Assembly: GCF_027943255.1 (NCBI RefSeq)
Contig: NC_072893.1
Location: forward strand, 89,349,784 to 89,413,783
Direction of reading: 5' to 3'
Length of the DNA: 64,000 bases
Source of the DNA: Anastrepha obliqua
Lineage: Eukaryota > Arthropoda > Insecta > Diptera > Tephritidae
Part shown: piece by piece, positions 1 to 11,926 of the stretch
Position numbering within the stretch: the first letter of the stretch is position 1
Layout: each line of letters opens with the position of its first letter
Notes under the pieces: model-generated
The model's database searches: none
The model's input: the letters and a program-made list of their open reading frames with translations, nothing else
What the model was told of the DNA's origin: nothing
Translations under genes and position numbers: made by a program

Positions 1-1037
1 ATTCACTTTCGAAGAATTCGATTCCATGAAGTGAGGCTGTTCAAACATATTTAATGGTAAATTTTTATTGATTCGCCATTATAACACAAAATTGCTTAAT
101 TCTATTCGTCATTTCAATTCTGGATTTACGTACGTTATTCGTTCAATTTTAAATCACTGTTCACTTGTTTGTACCAATTTTTATCTATGTACAATTATAC
201 CTATAGTAGAGAGCGTTTATTAATTAACTTAAAATCTTTGCACTATGAAAGGGTCATCCTTTTTGTTCATGTTCTCCGTTTCACTCTTCATTTCTAAAAA
301 TATTTCTAAATTCGTCTTAACATTCCTTCATCGAAGTCTTCGGCATTCTCACAGATTTTTCATGCAATGAACGAAAAGTAGTTACGCTTCCAACGTGTTT
401 TCAATAATCAAAGTTCTTATGCATACATTTGAAATTCAAAAGTATGATACCAAGTCGCTAACAAAAACTTTTGTTCCAACTTAAAAGAGTCGCGACATTA
501 AAGTATCTTTCAAACGAAATTGGCTTTGTCGACATACTTCTAAAAAGATAAGCAGAGACTTGAAACCATTACAAAACACTCCAAAACTGAGACTTACTGC
601 CGCAGAACCCTAAATAGGGAGGTTTTGGAGTTTGTTGTCGGTTCGAATACCGCAGAAAAGGTTGCAAGAGAGAACACTTCTGGAATTTTTTCGTAAAGAT
701 GCACGCTTAAGAAAGCTACAAATGTAAACTCAATGTACCAGTATAGCACATAAGACGCTTGCAAGAACTCCTCCAACTAGGCGTCACAATTATTCACATC
801 TATGCGATCATTTGCAATTCACACCAGTATCGGGAGACATTAGAAACAGCTGAAAGTCACCCACAATTTCCTCTTTAGAATCTGCAGGGACGAAGAATAA
901 TCAAAAAATCAAAGCACCTTGTTTGCAAATGCCACACACTCTGACTCAGGAGACGGAAATTAATGGGTTCAGATTTTTATGAAGATCTGAGTGACGTGAG
1001 TCATGTGGTATCTCATTGGGTTCAATTATGGGCTGAA
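1..1037. other. Non-coding stretch, nothing recognised
   Basis: AT-rich DNA with frequent stops in all frames. I see no domain, splice-bounded exon, terminal repeat or RNA gene. The small minus-strand open frame at 594-776 has no recognisable motif and is judged to be chance. Confidence 0.5.
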
Positions 1038-1252
1038 TTGTGCACATTAATTATAATTTTTGCAAATGGTGTCGTACGTCACTCCTATTTAACTCTTGCG
1101 AACTAGGCAGCTGCAGTATACAAATAGATCAGCAATGGATAAGTAGAGGTCAAAATAAAATTTCTATCGGTCAAAATCATGTTTTTTATTTCAGCAAGTT
1201 AAGTTAAGCAAGTTTCTCAAAAAAAAAATGGGTGGTTAATTTTACGCCTTGT
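1038..1252. mobile_element. MITE family A, decayed copy
   Basis: This matches the 166-bp element at 63011-63176. It has the internal block TATAATTTTTGCAAATGG, then a GTCGTACGTCA-type block, then GCGAACTAGGCAGCTGCAGT, and it ends with GGTTAATTTTACGCCTTG, a decayed form of the family's right terminal repeat (GATTAATTTTGCGCCACCTT). The left terminal repeat is poorly preserved (GTGCACATTAATTAT). No coding capacity. The superfamily is unknown. Confidence 0.6.
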
Positions 1253-4200
1253 GCAATGCATCCCCTTTTTCTATGTAATCGTAGTAGATATGTACTATAA
1301 TATGTATGTATGTACAAATATGAATGCATAAAACAAATGTACGACGTTGTCTAAGATATTTTGGATAAATTTTATGCGTAGCGGTATTATTTGAGCCTTT
1401 AGGTTAAGATGAACTTTGTTCAAAATTGTTGAAAGCGTCTTTTGACTAATGCTTCAACGCCTTCGGTAATACTTTTTTGTTTGTTTGCTCTAAGACGCGT
1501 GACTTGTTCAATGCACTTAAGTTTGCCAAGGTAAGTTATGCAGGGCAATTATAACAAAAGTGGAGGGGTTTTGTATAAAATCCTCTTGTGAATATAAATA
1601 TTTAAAATAGTAAATATTTATAGAGTTTCTAACAAAACTTTCCACATAAGAATTGAGAACAACTCTAAAATAAGTATACATATATAGACACATAAAAGGA
1701 TATCAAAGAGATCTTCATTGTTCAAAGAAAACATGAATAATGGAAAACAAAACAATTTTAATGAAAACAAATTAAAAATTAAATTTGATTATATTACAAT
1801 ATAATGTTGATTTTTTGAGCAAGAGGCGGCCTCCTCAATCTTAACGCAAAACCTTTTAAAAATACTTCCTCCATGACCTGCCATAGTACGCAACCTTGGC
1901 GAGGCCGAAAGCACACGTATCTCTCTTTATTGGCGCTTACCCGATTTACAAAAAAATCCGTGCACCTTATCTAAGGGAAAAATTTTAGATTCAGCACAAG
2001 TGATAACCCTCCTACAGGGACGCAACTATTATGCGCTATTCAAATATATATCTGATAGTGTAAAACACGGGGACTTTATCGTATATGAATTTTCCTAAAT
2101 TGGCTACCACGTTTTTGATATTTATATGGCACACAACCTTAAAAATTATTGCCATAATTGTTTTTATTTATTTTCAGTTTTGTTCTACCTATTGTGAAAC
2201 ATTACATAATATTCACTGCATTATAAACATTATAAAATAAATAAAATACTACTACTAAAATATGATTTCGATTCGTCGCATGTTTTCCGTAAATTTTTCT
2301 AAAACTTTTTCCACAGTGAAAGTTAAGCCTCTATATATATGAAGATGTGCTTCCAAATCAAACCACTCTTGTGGCATCGTGCTTCTTAAATATGTTTCCG
2401 AGTCGAAGAAGTAATGAAAATGATCTCTCATTCTCCCTATGCCTGGGGAGAGTTGCTGTTATAGTTTGAATAGTTAATAAATTATACTTCTTACGCACAG
2501 TTCAATGGCTTTAAAAACTGTTTTTGGGCTTTCTTCCGACTTCATTTTGCAAATTATTAATATTATTCTTTTTTACCAAAAATTTAATTTCAACTGAACT
2601 ACTTAAAAACACCCTTCTAAGCCATCACTATAAAAAATATGACCTGTTGCTTTAAATTTAGCGTTGCATTATCGTCAAGACTCGAGGTATTACCGGGAAA
2701 GGGTGCTTAAAAGCCAGGAGCACATCTTGTAAGTTTTGAAAATATACTTCTTAGATTCCGAATAAACTAGAATTGCTTTTCAACCATTTCTCAATAAACC
2801 GCAAAACACCCTTCCCCCTTAGTTGCGCACATGCGATGGGTTTTAAATTCTCATCTCAACTGAAGAGAACACAACGATGCCACCCACGCTAACTACACCC
2901 CTACGATAACTAGCAACGCTTGCAGTTTTTGGACTCAACTGCTAGACAAAACCAATAGAGTAACAACAACAGCCACAGCTATTACGAATCACATATTTTA
3001 AGTTCCTAGAATTGAGTACTTTTAGTAAATTTGTAAGTAATTTTTGTAAAGCCTAGAGATAGAGAATATAATTAGCATAAACCAGTTAGATTTCAACTTG
3101 TTCGCTGCTTTTCGGTTTAATTAATTATCGTAGCGGAATATTTTAAAATTCCAGTTAATTATCGCCTTGGGCCATTTCACATCTGAGAAATTTGGCAAAT
3201 CAGAGAATGTCAAGCAGGGATAACTCAACTAACTCCAGAGTGATCACATTTCACGCACAAGTGCCAAGCTAATAAAAATGATTTAATTTATGTGCTAAAC
3301 TGTTTTGATAATTAATTTTAAAATGCTGAAAATTTCTTAGTAATAATAAAAATTTGGTCCTCTACAATATTTTCATATCGAGTGGAGCCAAGTGTCAAAA
3401 ATTCTACTCATATTTCGAGTATTTTTTTTTCCAAAGCAATCCTACACGCATGCATGTTTTCCCTTTTTTTAGATTTAATAAGACACTCTTTCAGCGATAT
3501 CAATTGATTTGAAATTCGAGTTTAGCTATTTAGTTTTTCACTGTACCCATTCTAAGGCAGCCACGCTTTGTAAGAACAATTTCATTTACAGAAAGGTGTG
3601 ACATTTTATGGCTAATATATTTTTTAGTGTACAGAATCTTTCTTCATGCCAGCTATAAGAAACGGAAGGGTTTTCTTAGGGCCTACAAGGCTTTGACATT
3701 TTTAATTGCTCTAAATTTCCGGTATCCAAACCGGCATTATTCTTATATATTATATATATATTTCTTAAAATATTTTAATGCCAGCTTCACTTGAGGATAA
3801 TGGAAATAACCTATTTAGTGAAAGTTCCATTAATATGGGTTCAGTAGTATCGAAAATACTGTACAGCATTTTTGGATGCACAATAGTTTCCGCGAAATTT
3901 TATAGCAAATAATTTTGTAGAACATGTCATCCCTTTAGCGACTATTAAAATGCCCTTTAATTCGGACTCTCTGAAAACGGCACCAAAACGACCTTTTCGT
4001 GAGAAAGCTAATGGCTTAAAATGTTCCACAAAATTATTCCACGTAACATTTTACTATACACACTTTAACAACATATTCCTCTCCGATATGTGTTTTATCA
4101 CTTTTTTGCATTTATTCTAAAAACACTTAGGCAAAATATTTTAAATTCAAACTGGTCATAGCCAAATACTGAAATATAACCAAAAAAGGCAAAACGATTT

Positions 4201-5099
4201 TCAGACTTCACGTCTAGGCTTTTTATCCAGAATTGGAATCAATCCGCCCCCAGACAATGACCTCAAAGTGTTTTTAACTTGAAAATAGTCGAACAGACAA
4301 ACAAGCAAATATTAGTGGACATCTGTATGGGTATTGTCTACATGTTAAAACACCAAATGCATATCTATATATACATATAAAGTCATAAACACTAAAAAAA
4401 ATTGTTAAGCAATGCCAAAATCAATGCTTTGTTGTAATACCTTAAGCTCTGACACACGGATAAGAATTGCATGTGGAATGTCAAAAAAAGGCTAAACTGA
4501 GAGAGAAGCGCCAAAGTGTCACTCTCCCAGAAAAGTAAAAAGCCGAAAGAAATTCACACAATGAAATACAAAACTGTGGGAACTAGACATCAAATAAAGA
4601 GGGCCATTGAGCGTTTTTGGGAATATTTGTATTTTCACATAGTTGTCAGCAAATAACGAAGGCTATGCATAGGTCAACGGCCTAATATATTTTTAATAAA
4701 ATATTTCGCAAATTGAATAACCATTTCACTTTCTGAGAAAACAAAAACAGAAACATAGCGTTTGAATGAAAATAGACTAAAGTAGACTAATATATATCAG
4801 TTGCTAAATGGACAATCAAGTGCGAGCAAAATTAGTGTTATTCATGAATACTTTTAGAAAACAGCTGATCTACTTTTAAAAATCATACTTCTTTCCTCTT
4901 TAAGTGGAATAACCCATGTTATGCCAAATAGCGATGGAAAATCGGCTTATAATTGCATTTACTGGATGACTAAAGCGAAGAAAAATTTAACAAATTACAA
5001 AATATACCACAACAGCAAAAACCTGAACGGAAAAATACAAAATAAATTGTCAACTCAAAGTGCTGTCCACGCATTTTAGCTTGGTCAGCAAGTTGTCCA
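1253..5099. other. Long non-coding stretch
   Basis: AT-rich DNA with short TATATA and TATGTA runs (for example near 1300, 3750 and 4370). I recognise no gene and no element with defined ends. The minus-strand open frame at 3841-4029 has no motif. Confidence 0.45.
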
Positions 5100-6760
5100 C
5101 GGGCTCTATTTAGCTGTAAATGAAAACGCTTTCATTGCCCACTACGCCCGACTTCTTCTATATTCATCATACACTAGGCTCACATTTGCCTTTCACTGCG
5201 CTTACAGCCCTAAATAAGTACGTTTACCCACTATTTCCCTTTCCGCCGTTACTCACTTTGCACTGCTGCCATTCACTCGCTCTACTCCTGTGCTTGCATA
5301 CATAAATATATTTAACCATCTTTGTTGTCTTCTCCAACCATTGGTTTTTCTCCCACCTCGTGCCTGTCATTGCCATTTTCTTCACTTCCCTACACTACAT
5401 TCGCCGCAATTTTCACTCTCCTGTGTATTTGCTTTCTCTTTGCAGGCTCACGCTCTGTATATGTATATATTTATATGTAGGTATTTATGTATGTCTAAAA
5501 ATGTATGTAAACGCTGCCAAACAGCTGGGCCACCATAGCGGATGAGCGATTTTTTTGTGTTGCCTTGCCTTGCCTTGACGCGGCTCTCTAATTTGTAAGG
5601 CACGCTGCCATTGCCACTGCCGTTGATTTGCGGTCTTGTTGTTGTCGTGGCTGTCGTGGTTGTTGATATTGCGGCCGTTGTTGCCGCTGTCATTACTTTG
5701 TTGCTGTTGTTGCCTTTAGCGCTTTTGACCCAATGCGTTGCGCTAATAATTTCCTTCAAATATACATTTTTTTTCTTTTCTTTCACAATTTTTTCCTGCT
5801 CTCCTCTTTATGTACGTTTTATCGCCACTGTGTACATGCCATTCATTCGTTCGTTCACTTTTATTTACATTTACATTATTTTAGTTTTTGTACTTTTATT
5901 TTTTATTTATTTTTTTATTTTTTTTTTCCTTTATGTGAATGTTGTTTTTATTATGTTTTTAAAGGTCTTCCCCCCGTTTTGAAGGTAAAGCGTTTCACAA
6001 CACAAAATGCGTGCCTGTGTCAAGCGTGTACCAAATTATGTATGTACAATGACAGCACACATTTGAAGTGAAATTTTATGCATTTATACGCACTACATAT
6101 GTTTTACGGTTTTGAAACCCAGCCATGCCGCCTTATACATTCATACATACCTACTCACACAGAGGCACCAACTCAGACAAGTGCTTGCATAATTTATGCG
6201 TTTGTCTCACACACCCAGTTGGCAAGAGCCAATAAAAGCGTATACGCAAAATAAATACAAACATCCGCACATACACACATACATACATGGCAACATGCAT
6301 ACATGGGCACACAGAGGCAAATATTTATTCCATTGGCAACAGCACTGTCAGCTCATTCATTCTTTCACCCAGTCACTCAGCTCGCCTCTAGGAGTGTTTG
6401 TTTGATTGCCTGCCTTACTAAGTATGCACTGGCTTGCTGGCTCAGCACAAGGCATTGAATGGACGCAGCCTTCCACTTGTTTGTTGCCGTTGACTTGAGC
6501 TAATTTGACATACTGCGACAGGCATGCATGCTTTTGAAAGCCAGGGAATGAAGGGAAGGGGAGTGTGGGTGGAAAGCGAGAGTACGATCACAAAGCAACA
6601 AAGGATATGGGTTTATGCTGGAGGTGAAGCTGAAGTTGGTGCGCACACTGGCGCAGAGCATAAAAGGCTTGAACGGAAAAATTTTGAATTTATGAATTTC
6701 AGACTTTTGCCGCAGTCGTGCTGCCATGCAACTCACAGCCGGAAGGAAACGTAATTAAAA
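5100..6760. other. Less AT-rich, simple-repeat-containing segment
   Basis: Composition changes here: one strand is pyrimidine-rich, with CTG/TTG-type triplet runs near 5635-5720, a TTGCC triplet repeat near 5560, T-rich runs near 5890-5930 and CATA-type repeats near 6240-6310. It carries several overlapping open frames on both strands, including a 112-codon minus-strand frame with a poly-Thr tract from the triplet run. None shows a known domain. The low complexity and the overlap argue against protein coding. It may be single-copy host DNA such as an intron or regulatory region; that is inference. Confidence 0.4.
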
Positions 6761-6916
6761 GTAATTAGGAAACATTAATGTATATAAATTTGTTTAATTT
6801 AATTTCTCTGAAAAATATGCGCATAACGGATATGACAAAAAATGAAAAAATACTTGAAATACAATATTGCATATACATGGGACCTTGTATATTTGTATAT
6901 GCATTTACTACACATA

Positions 6917-7766
6917 TCGGGTGCTTTTTCAGCTGCAAGACAACTATCGATATCGATAACTATGGTTTGACAGCTGAGAATGGCAAACTGAGTTGGCATT
7001 TCCGACCAGTAAGGTTTGGCGAGTCAACATGAATCGTTTAACGCCAGAACAAATCATCCATATTGTGGAAATTTGTTTTGAAAAGATAAATTAATCTGTT
7101 CGCGCAGCTCATCGCGATTTATTGCAAAATCAATTTGGCGGCAAATTTTTTTCCAAAAATGGTCCTGTTCACTGGCTCCCTCGTTTATGCGCTTTAACAC
7201 CCCTGGATTACTTTTTTGATGCTATGTTAAGTTATTAGTTTATGCCGACAAACCAGCACCTCCTGAAGCATTCGTGCCACCATTGATGACATATATATAT
7301 ATATATAATTGGCACGTACACCATTTCTGGGTGTTTGGCCGAGCTCCACCTTTTATTTGTGGCGTGCGTAATAATGTTGCGCCACAATAATAATATTCCA
7401 CACAGATATTTATTATGAGGAGCTTTTTCATGGCAGAAATACTGGCGACCACTATTAGAAATTTTTTTTCCTCATTTTGGTGTTTCAGCGAAATTCGAAC
7501 TTATGTTCTTTCTGAATTCCCAATGGTAGTCGAGCACCAACCCATTCGGCTACGGCAGCCGCCATACTATGCCATACGGCCAAAGTTATTGGAAAAACGA
7601 GTCAAAAATTGCACTGATCTAATGAACCATGCAATTCATAGCCGGGGCGAACATATGCCGGATAACCTATTCAAAAAAAAAAACCATGGAATTATCTACC
7701 AGATTGTAATAAAACAAATCACTCCAACAAAATTTCTGTTTGCTTAAGCTCTTAAAAACCACCCGA
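6917..7766 (+). mobile_element. Mariner-like element, family M1, TIR-to-TIR deletion copy carrying a SINE
   Basis: The terminal inverted repeats TCGGGTGCTTTTT (left) and AAAAACCACCCGA (right) are flanked by TA at 6915-6916 and 7767-7768. The leader contains ATCGATATCGAT. The transposase starts at ATG 7029 with NRLTPEQ, followed by IVEICFEK, a helix-turn-helix N-terminus. After a short stretch it jumps to a C-terminal catalytic block (FFSKNGPVHW, then LTPLDYF), so the middle, including the first two catalytic aspartates, is deleted. The C-terminal tail (HSRGEHMPD) matches the copies at 27425 and 62690. A minus-oriented SINE splits the C-terminal half. Inactive. Confidence 0.85.
7308..7563 (-). 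mobile_element. tRNA-derived SINE copy inside mariner M1
   Basis: Reading the minus strand, the head GCTACGGCAGCCGCC (complement) carries the A-box-like GTAGCCGAATGGG, a B-box region follows, and the 3' end is the conserved GGCCAAACACCC-type tail running into an (AT)n tract at 7291-7307. The flanks GATGACATA (left) and CTATGCCATA (right) look like a diverged target-site duplication. Comparison with the uninterrupted sibling copies at 61150 and 62715 shows the duplicated site. The SINE inserted after the mariner and both have decayed since. Confidence 0.8.
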
Positions 7767-7768
7767 TA

Positions 7769-8045
7769 TATACAAATGGCGACCTTCTATGAAGTAGCAG
7801 ACGCCCTTTACAATTACACCAAAACCGGTTATGCTACATGAAAAGGGTGTTGTTCTACTAGGCGTACTATAATTTAGCGAAAAATGCAATAAGTTAGCAA
7901 CCCTTTTCAAGCTGGCTGATTCTTTATTAGCAAAAAGTAAAGTCAAGAAATAAATGTAAGTATAGAATGAGGAAAATATCCCCGGATAGTAATAGAATTC
8001 TGGGCCACCATCTCAGTACACGCCTGGAGAATTCGTTATGCGGCA
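7769..8045. other. Spacer, nothing recognised
   Basis: No motif is seen. It separates the M1 mariner from the transposase remnant to its right. Confidence 0.4.
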
Positions 8046-8054
8046 ACGATATAC

Positions 8055-8690
8055 AGGGCGCATATGGTAGTTGACGGCATGCATATACTCTCTGTGGCAA
8101 TAACTTCCCAAGACAAGGAGGACTGCAACTTAACTTATGAAATAAAGAGACATGCCATTATCATCGCTAAATGTGCAAATCTCACCAACTTAGAAATCTC
8201 TAACTTTCTAAATGCATCCATTCGTTCATTCATAAAGTACGCTGTGAATTGGGAGCATCAATTGGCGATGGACAAAAAATACAAGAAACGATCTAACAAT
8301 GTCCGGTCTACAGAATTTACTCAACAACTACAAGCAATCATTGACGAGAACCCTTCCAAATCAATGAAGGCCTTTGCGAGGGTGTTTAATGTTTCTGCGA
8401 GTCTTATCTGACGAGTTGTCCATGAAGATCTCCAGTATAAATCCTATGTTATGCGCAGGAGACAGTTTATGTCGGATCAAACACGAGAGCAGCGAGTTAT
8501 CCACTCAGAACGGCTTCTGAACAAAATTAAACACCCTAAAGCACCAAATATATTGGGATTTTTTCCTGACGAAACGAATTTTGACCAAGACCAAAAGGCC
8601 AACCGCAAAATGTTAGATGGCTCTGTTCCAATCCTGCAGAGGTTCCTATTGAATTCTGTCCGAACTTGACTTAGATACACACGCACATTT
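8055..8690 (+). pseudogene. Tc1/mariner-superfamily transposase remnant
   Basis: Two plus-strand blocks, separated by a stop near 8410, read as one protein. The first is an N-terminal DNA-binding half beginning around YEIKRHAIIIAKC with LEISNFLN. The second is a linker (RRQFMSDQTREQR) running to the first catalytic aspartate block (FFPDETNFDQDQKANRK). Just after NRK a +1 frameshift puts the expected continuation out of frame, and the sequence stops being transposase-like near 8670, so the second and third catalytic residues are absent. The DEKNFDQDQ-type block is typical of Tc1/mariner elements of the rosa/DD41D kind, but the spacing cannot be measured here. Dead copy. Confidence 0.7.
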
Positions 8691-8794
8691 TAATAAAATT
8701 TATTTTGGGCTGTTTGATAATTCTTGATATTAAGCAAACTCATAGTCACTGAGAGTTATAGCTGATAACATCAGAGGGATGTATGGAAGTTTAA

Positions 8795-9020
8795 TCATAA
8801 CACATAAAAAGTGGGCGCGGTTTTCATACGATCTATATAATCTTTATGTCGGATTTAAATGAGTTGGGGGTTTTATGAAGTCATCAATATGCACGCACTT
8901 ACTCAAAAGAGAGTGTGACACTGCCCATTTTTTATTTCACTTTTTGTATTTTTTGTCGTACATACTATATTTATTTTCCTGGGCTAATTATTAATTAATT
9001 TTCGCAACTCCATTTTTGCT
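8795..9020. repeat. Dispersed repeat, copy 1 (partner at 24770)
   Basis: This shares with 24770-25045 the block AAAGTGGGCGCGGTTTT followed by a CGATCT, TAAT, CTTCATGTCGGATTTAAATGAG-like stretch, ATGCACGCA, and a later GAGAGTGTGACA/GTGAGACCAT segment. There is no open frame. Both copies are non-coding and diverged. This could be a LINE or LTR-element untranslated region; the class is unresolved. Confidence 0.5.
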
Positions 9021-9063
9021 GCCAAATCGACTCGTCTCATCATTCTAAGAATTTTGATAAATA

Positions 9064-9866
9064 CGAGGTGTGTTCAGAAATCATCGCGAATTTTGTGTTT
9101 TTTTTTATCTTGTTCAGCTCCTCCTTCGATGCCGTCTTTATCTTGTCAATCGTAGCGTAGCGTCGTCCTTTCATGGGCCTCTTCAGTTTCGGGAACAAGA
9201 AAAAGTCACAGGGGCCAGATCTGGGGAATCTGGATGGCTGTGGCATCATTAGTGTGTTGTTTTTGGCCAAAAGTCGCACACAAGCAACGAGGAATTTCTG
9301 CTTGCGGGTAATATTCCTTATTGACCGTTTTACCCTGTAGCAAGAACTAATGATGCACAACGCCCCTGCAATCGAAGAAAACGGTAAGCAAAACTTTTAC
9401 ATTCGACCGAACTTGGCGCGATTGGCCAATACCATTTTCTTCACTTCATCAATTGTTTCGTCTGTTGTTGAAGTGCTCGGTCGTCCGGCACGCTTTTCGT
9501 CGTGCACATCTTCTCGGCCTTCTGAGAACATTTTGTACCACCGATAAACGTTGCTTTGGTCCAAAGTAGCTTCTCCGTATGACACAGTCAACATTCGGAA
9601 TGCATCCGCGCACTTAATTCCGTTTTTCACACAAAATTTGATACAGGTTCTTTGATCCATCTTTGATCCATCTTTAAAAATCGAAGACGAGCCGAAACAC
9701 GTGCAAGCAAAGCAGCTTTCAACAGTTAACTGAACATTCAAAATGGCCGAACTCGTCGGCATGAGTGAGAGATATGAGTACCAACATATCGCCACAAAAA
9801 ATCGAAATTCGAATATACGTAACCTGCGAAAATTCAAAATTCGCGATACTATTTGAGCACACCTCG
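9064..9866 (-). mobile_element. Mariner (DD34D type), family M2, TIR-to-TIR deletion copy
   Basis: The terminal repeats CGAGGTGTGTTCAGAAAT (left) and its inverted counterpart ending GAGCACACCTCG (right) are flanked by TA. On the minus strand the transposase N-terminus is clear: DQRTCIKFCVKNGIKCADA, then SNVYRWYKMFSEGREDV and RPSTSTTDETIDEVKK, the paired helix-turn-helix region of mariner. It then jumps to a block equivalent to TVFFDCRGVVHH and on to NNTLMMPQPSRFPRSGPCDF, the third-aspartate region. About 0.5 kb of the usual 1.3 kb is missing between them, including the first catalytic D. Frameshifts lie in the C-terminal part. Related to the copy at 34110-35270. Confidence 0.9.
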
Positions 9867-9916
9867 TATAAGCCTAAATCCACCACCACCACAGCATTTA
9901 CCGGAAATATGTACCT

Positions 9917-10089
9917 GAATCATCGCGGCATGATGCGGTACATCATATCCCGTCCAACACTCTAGGGGTCACATATATCCGCAAGTGCGGAATGCCTATA
10001 AACATTTCTTTAAATGCGGCAAATTTATTAGAGAAGTTTGTCCGGAACACCACTTCATTTTATGCAACAAATGTGAATCACGCTGACTT
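9917..10089 (+). other. Short Cys/His-rich open frame of unknown origin
   Basis: From a stop at 9916, a short plus-strand frame runs to the TGA at 10084-10086. Its end contains FKCGKFIREVCPEHHFILCN followed by KC, a Cys/His-spaced block that could be a zinc-binding knuckle. This spacing resembles the cysteine-rich tail of piggyBac-type transposases or a gag knuckle, but the fragment is too short to decide and could be chance. Confidence 0.25.
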
Positions 10090-10467
10090 TTTTTTTTTTA
10101 ATTTTTATTTCATTGATTTTATAAAATATATAAAAAAAAAGTAAAATAGCTGCTGAAGAGACAGTCCTTAACCGAATATAAATCCAAATCGTTCTGATAA
10201 GGTGCAACGACTGTCATAGGAACTGACGTATTAATCATTATAATAACCATAGAGTATTTTCCTATTTGGAATTTAAAGGACAGCAAAAAAATAGTTTAAG
10301 TTCTAAGGAAAATTAAATTCCAAACAGGGAATTTTTTTTTGCGATTTAGGGAAAGAATTTCGCAAAACAAAATTAAACCAATTAGCGAATGAAAATTCAT
10401 GCTGCTTAGTATTACCTTCACACCCAACACAAAATTCAAATAAATAGGAATTATTCGGTTTATTCCG
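10090..10467. other. Spacer, nothing recognised
   Basis: A T-rich run near 10088-10105 is followed by AT-rich sequence. No feature is seen. Confidence 0.4.
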
Positions 10468-10622
10468 CTTACACTCTTCGTTGAGTATTTGGTCGAGCTC
10501 CTTCTCCTATTTGTGTCCTGCGTCTTGATGTTTCCGCAAATCGAGGCATCTTCAGTTTTATGCCGCCTCCGAACGACAGATGGTTTTTTGTTCATGAGGA
10601 ACATTATTTTCAAGAAAGGAAT
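10468..10622 (-). mobile_element. SINE fragment (3' half), diverged
   Basis: On the minus strand this matches the 3' half of the tRNA-derived SINE: CTCATGAACAAAA, then ATCTGTCGTTCGGAGGCGGC, a decayed CATTTG/CGGAAACATC block, CGCAGGACACAAATAGGAGA and GAGCTCGACCAAAT. The head with the A and B boxes is missing. It is more diverged than the copies at 51182 and 59692. Confidence 0.7.
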
Positions 10623-11119
10623 CTTCCTGCAAATCATTCTAATTTATAGAAAGACAAATTTGAACTAATTGCGTTAACTGTGTTGCTTCGTCCATCATTT
10701 TCACACAAGAATTCATGCACTCACTTAGAATCGTATACAAAGTTCCCCCCGCGACAAACACTACTGTACTCTAGGCGATTTGCTGCTAGACAAGCTGCTG
10801 ACGGCTCATGTACACTCCCCATTTTACTTTTTTATTCTAGGAGTACACCAATGTGGTGTGTTTAAATACCATTCCAAAATATGTTACGGCTCAGAGGCTC
10901 GGCAAAGTGTCTGAATTTTGAGTGCTTAGGGCATGATGTTTTGCGACTAGTTTTAGCACGATATAGGCTTAGTGTTAGCTTTCAATTATCCATTTCATAA
11001 ACCAATTAAGAGGTGCTTAGACACACGGGTAAATGAAATGATAAGCAACGATAGCAATTTGTTGCATACTTACTTGTGAGGAGAATATTACGCACACGAC
11101 TTGAAATTTTTCTCACAAT
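10623..11119. other. Spacer, nothing recognised
   Basis: Several short plus-strand open frames (for example 10680-10865) have no recognisable motif. Confidence 0.4.
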
Positions 11120-11925
11120 AAGAAATTCAGAGGACGTACTTAGGCTTTAGGCAGATCTCAATGAACTCGCCGTTTGGGGTTTAATTTTTAATATCTTTAA
11201 ATATTTTAAAAAATTTACAAGTTACTTACTCCAAATCTTGCGATATTCGATGATCGTCTTATAATATATCTACTAATGATCTCCAACCTGTGGTTGAGAT
11301 CGAAGACCTTGGAGTGCTTTTTGCCCCAAATTTTTCTTTCTCAAGTCACATCAACTTTAAAACCACATCCAATCTTAGGTTGTATGAGAACAGTTCAAAC
11401 AAAGATACCTACACAATTAAATCACTGTTTAACGCGTTAGTTCGGTTTAAGTTGGAATATGCTTCTTTTCTTTAGTGGCTTTATCAACAAATTTCTGTCG
11501 GGAGAATTGAACGGGAGCAAACGATTTTTCTTAATTTCGCCTTAGGATTCTACCCCAATTCCCTCTTATACCTCTCGTCATCATTTTATAGTCTTTTGAA
11601 TGCGAAAGTCGAGAAAACATTGATTGTTCTGTTGCAACGCATTCATTTTATTATTCCGGTGATAACTTGAGCAAGCTCTTGCCTTTTTAAGGCAAGATAT
11701 TCAAAACCAGTTTTTACAGCAATGCACCTATTGCTCGGGCATAAGCGAATTTATTGAGATCTCGAATTCCGTTTAATTTAAACTTTTACTTTCTAAAAAT
11801 CAGTTGTCTTTTCAGTTCAGCGCATCATTTGTAAATTTATTGAAGAGGTTGTATTTCAGTCTTAGTTCTTAATTTGAACAAGTTGCATTGATATTTAGTC
11901 AGTAGTCACTAAGAACTTTTATGTT
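11120..11925 (+). pseudogene. Non-LTR retrotransposon (Jockey/CR1-like) reverse transcriptase C-terminal remnant
   Basis: The plus-strand translation shows QADLNELAVWG, then EIEDLGVLFAPNFSFSSHI, then SLFNALVRFKLEYASFLW, and a frame-broken continuation RIEREQTIFLNFAL. This order (DLGV...F..H, LVR..LEY.S..W, RIE..Q..FL.FAL) is the region after the YADD palm motif in Jockey/CR1-type reverse transcriptases. Several stops and frameshifts are present. The catalytic motifs are upstream and missing. It runs directly into the 3' tail of the oppositely oriented LINE at 11927. Confidence 0.75.
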
Positions 11926-11926
11926 T

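Noticed and set aside
5120..6071. Overlapping open frames of 60-123 codons on both strands, including a poly-Thr frame on minus
   Set aside because: They arise from pyrimidine-rich and triplet-repeat sequence, overlap one another in several frames and show no domain or exon signals.
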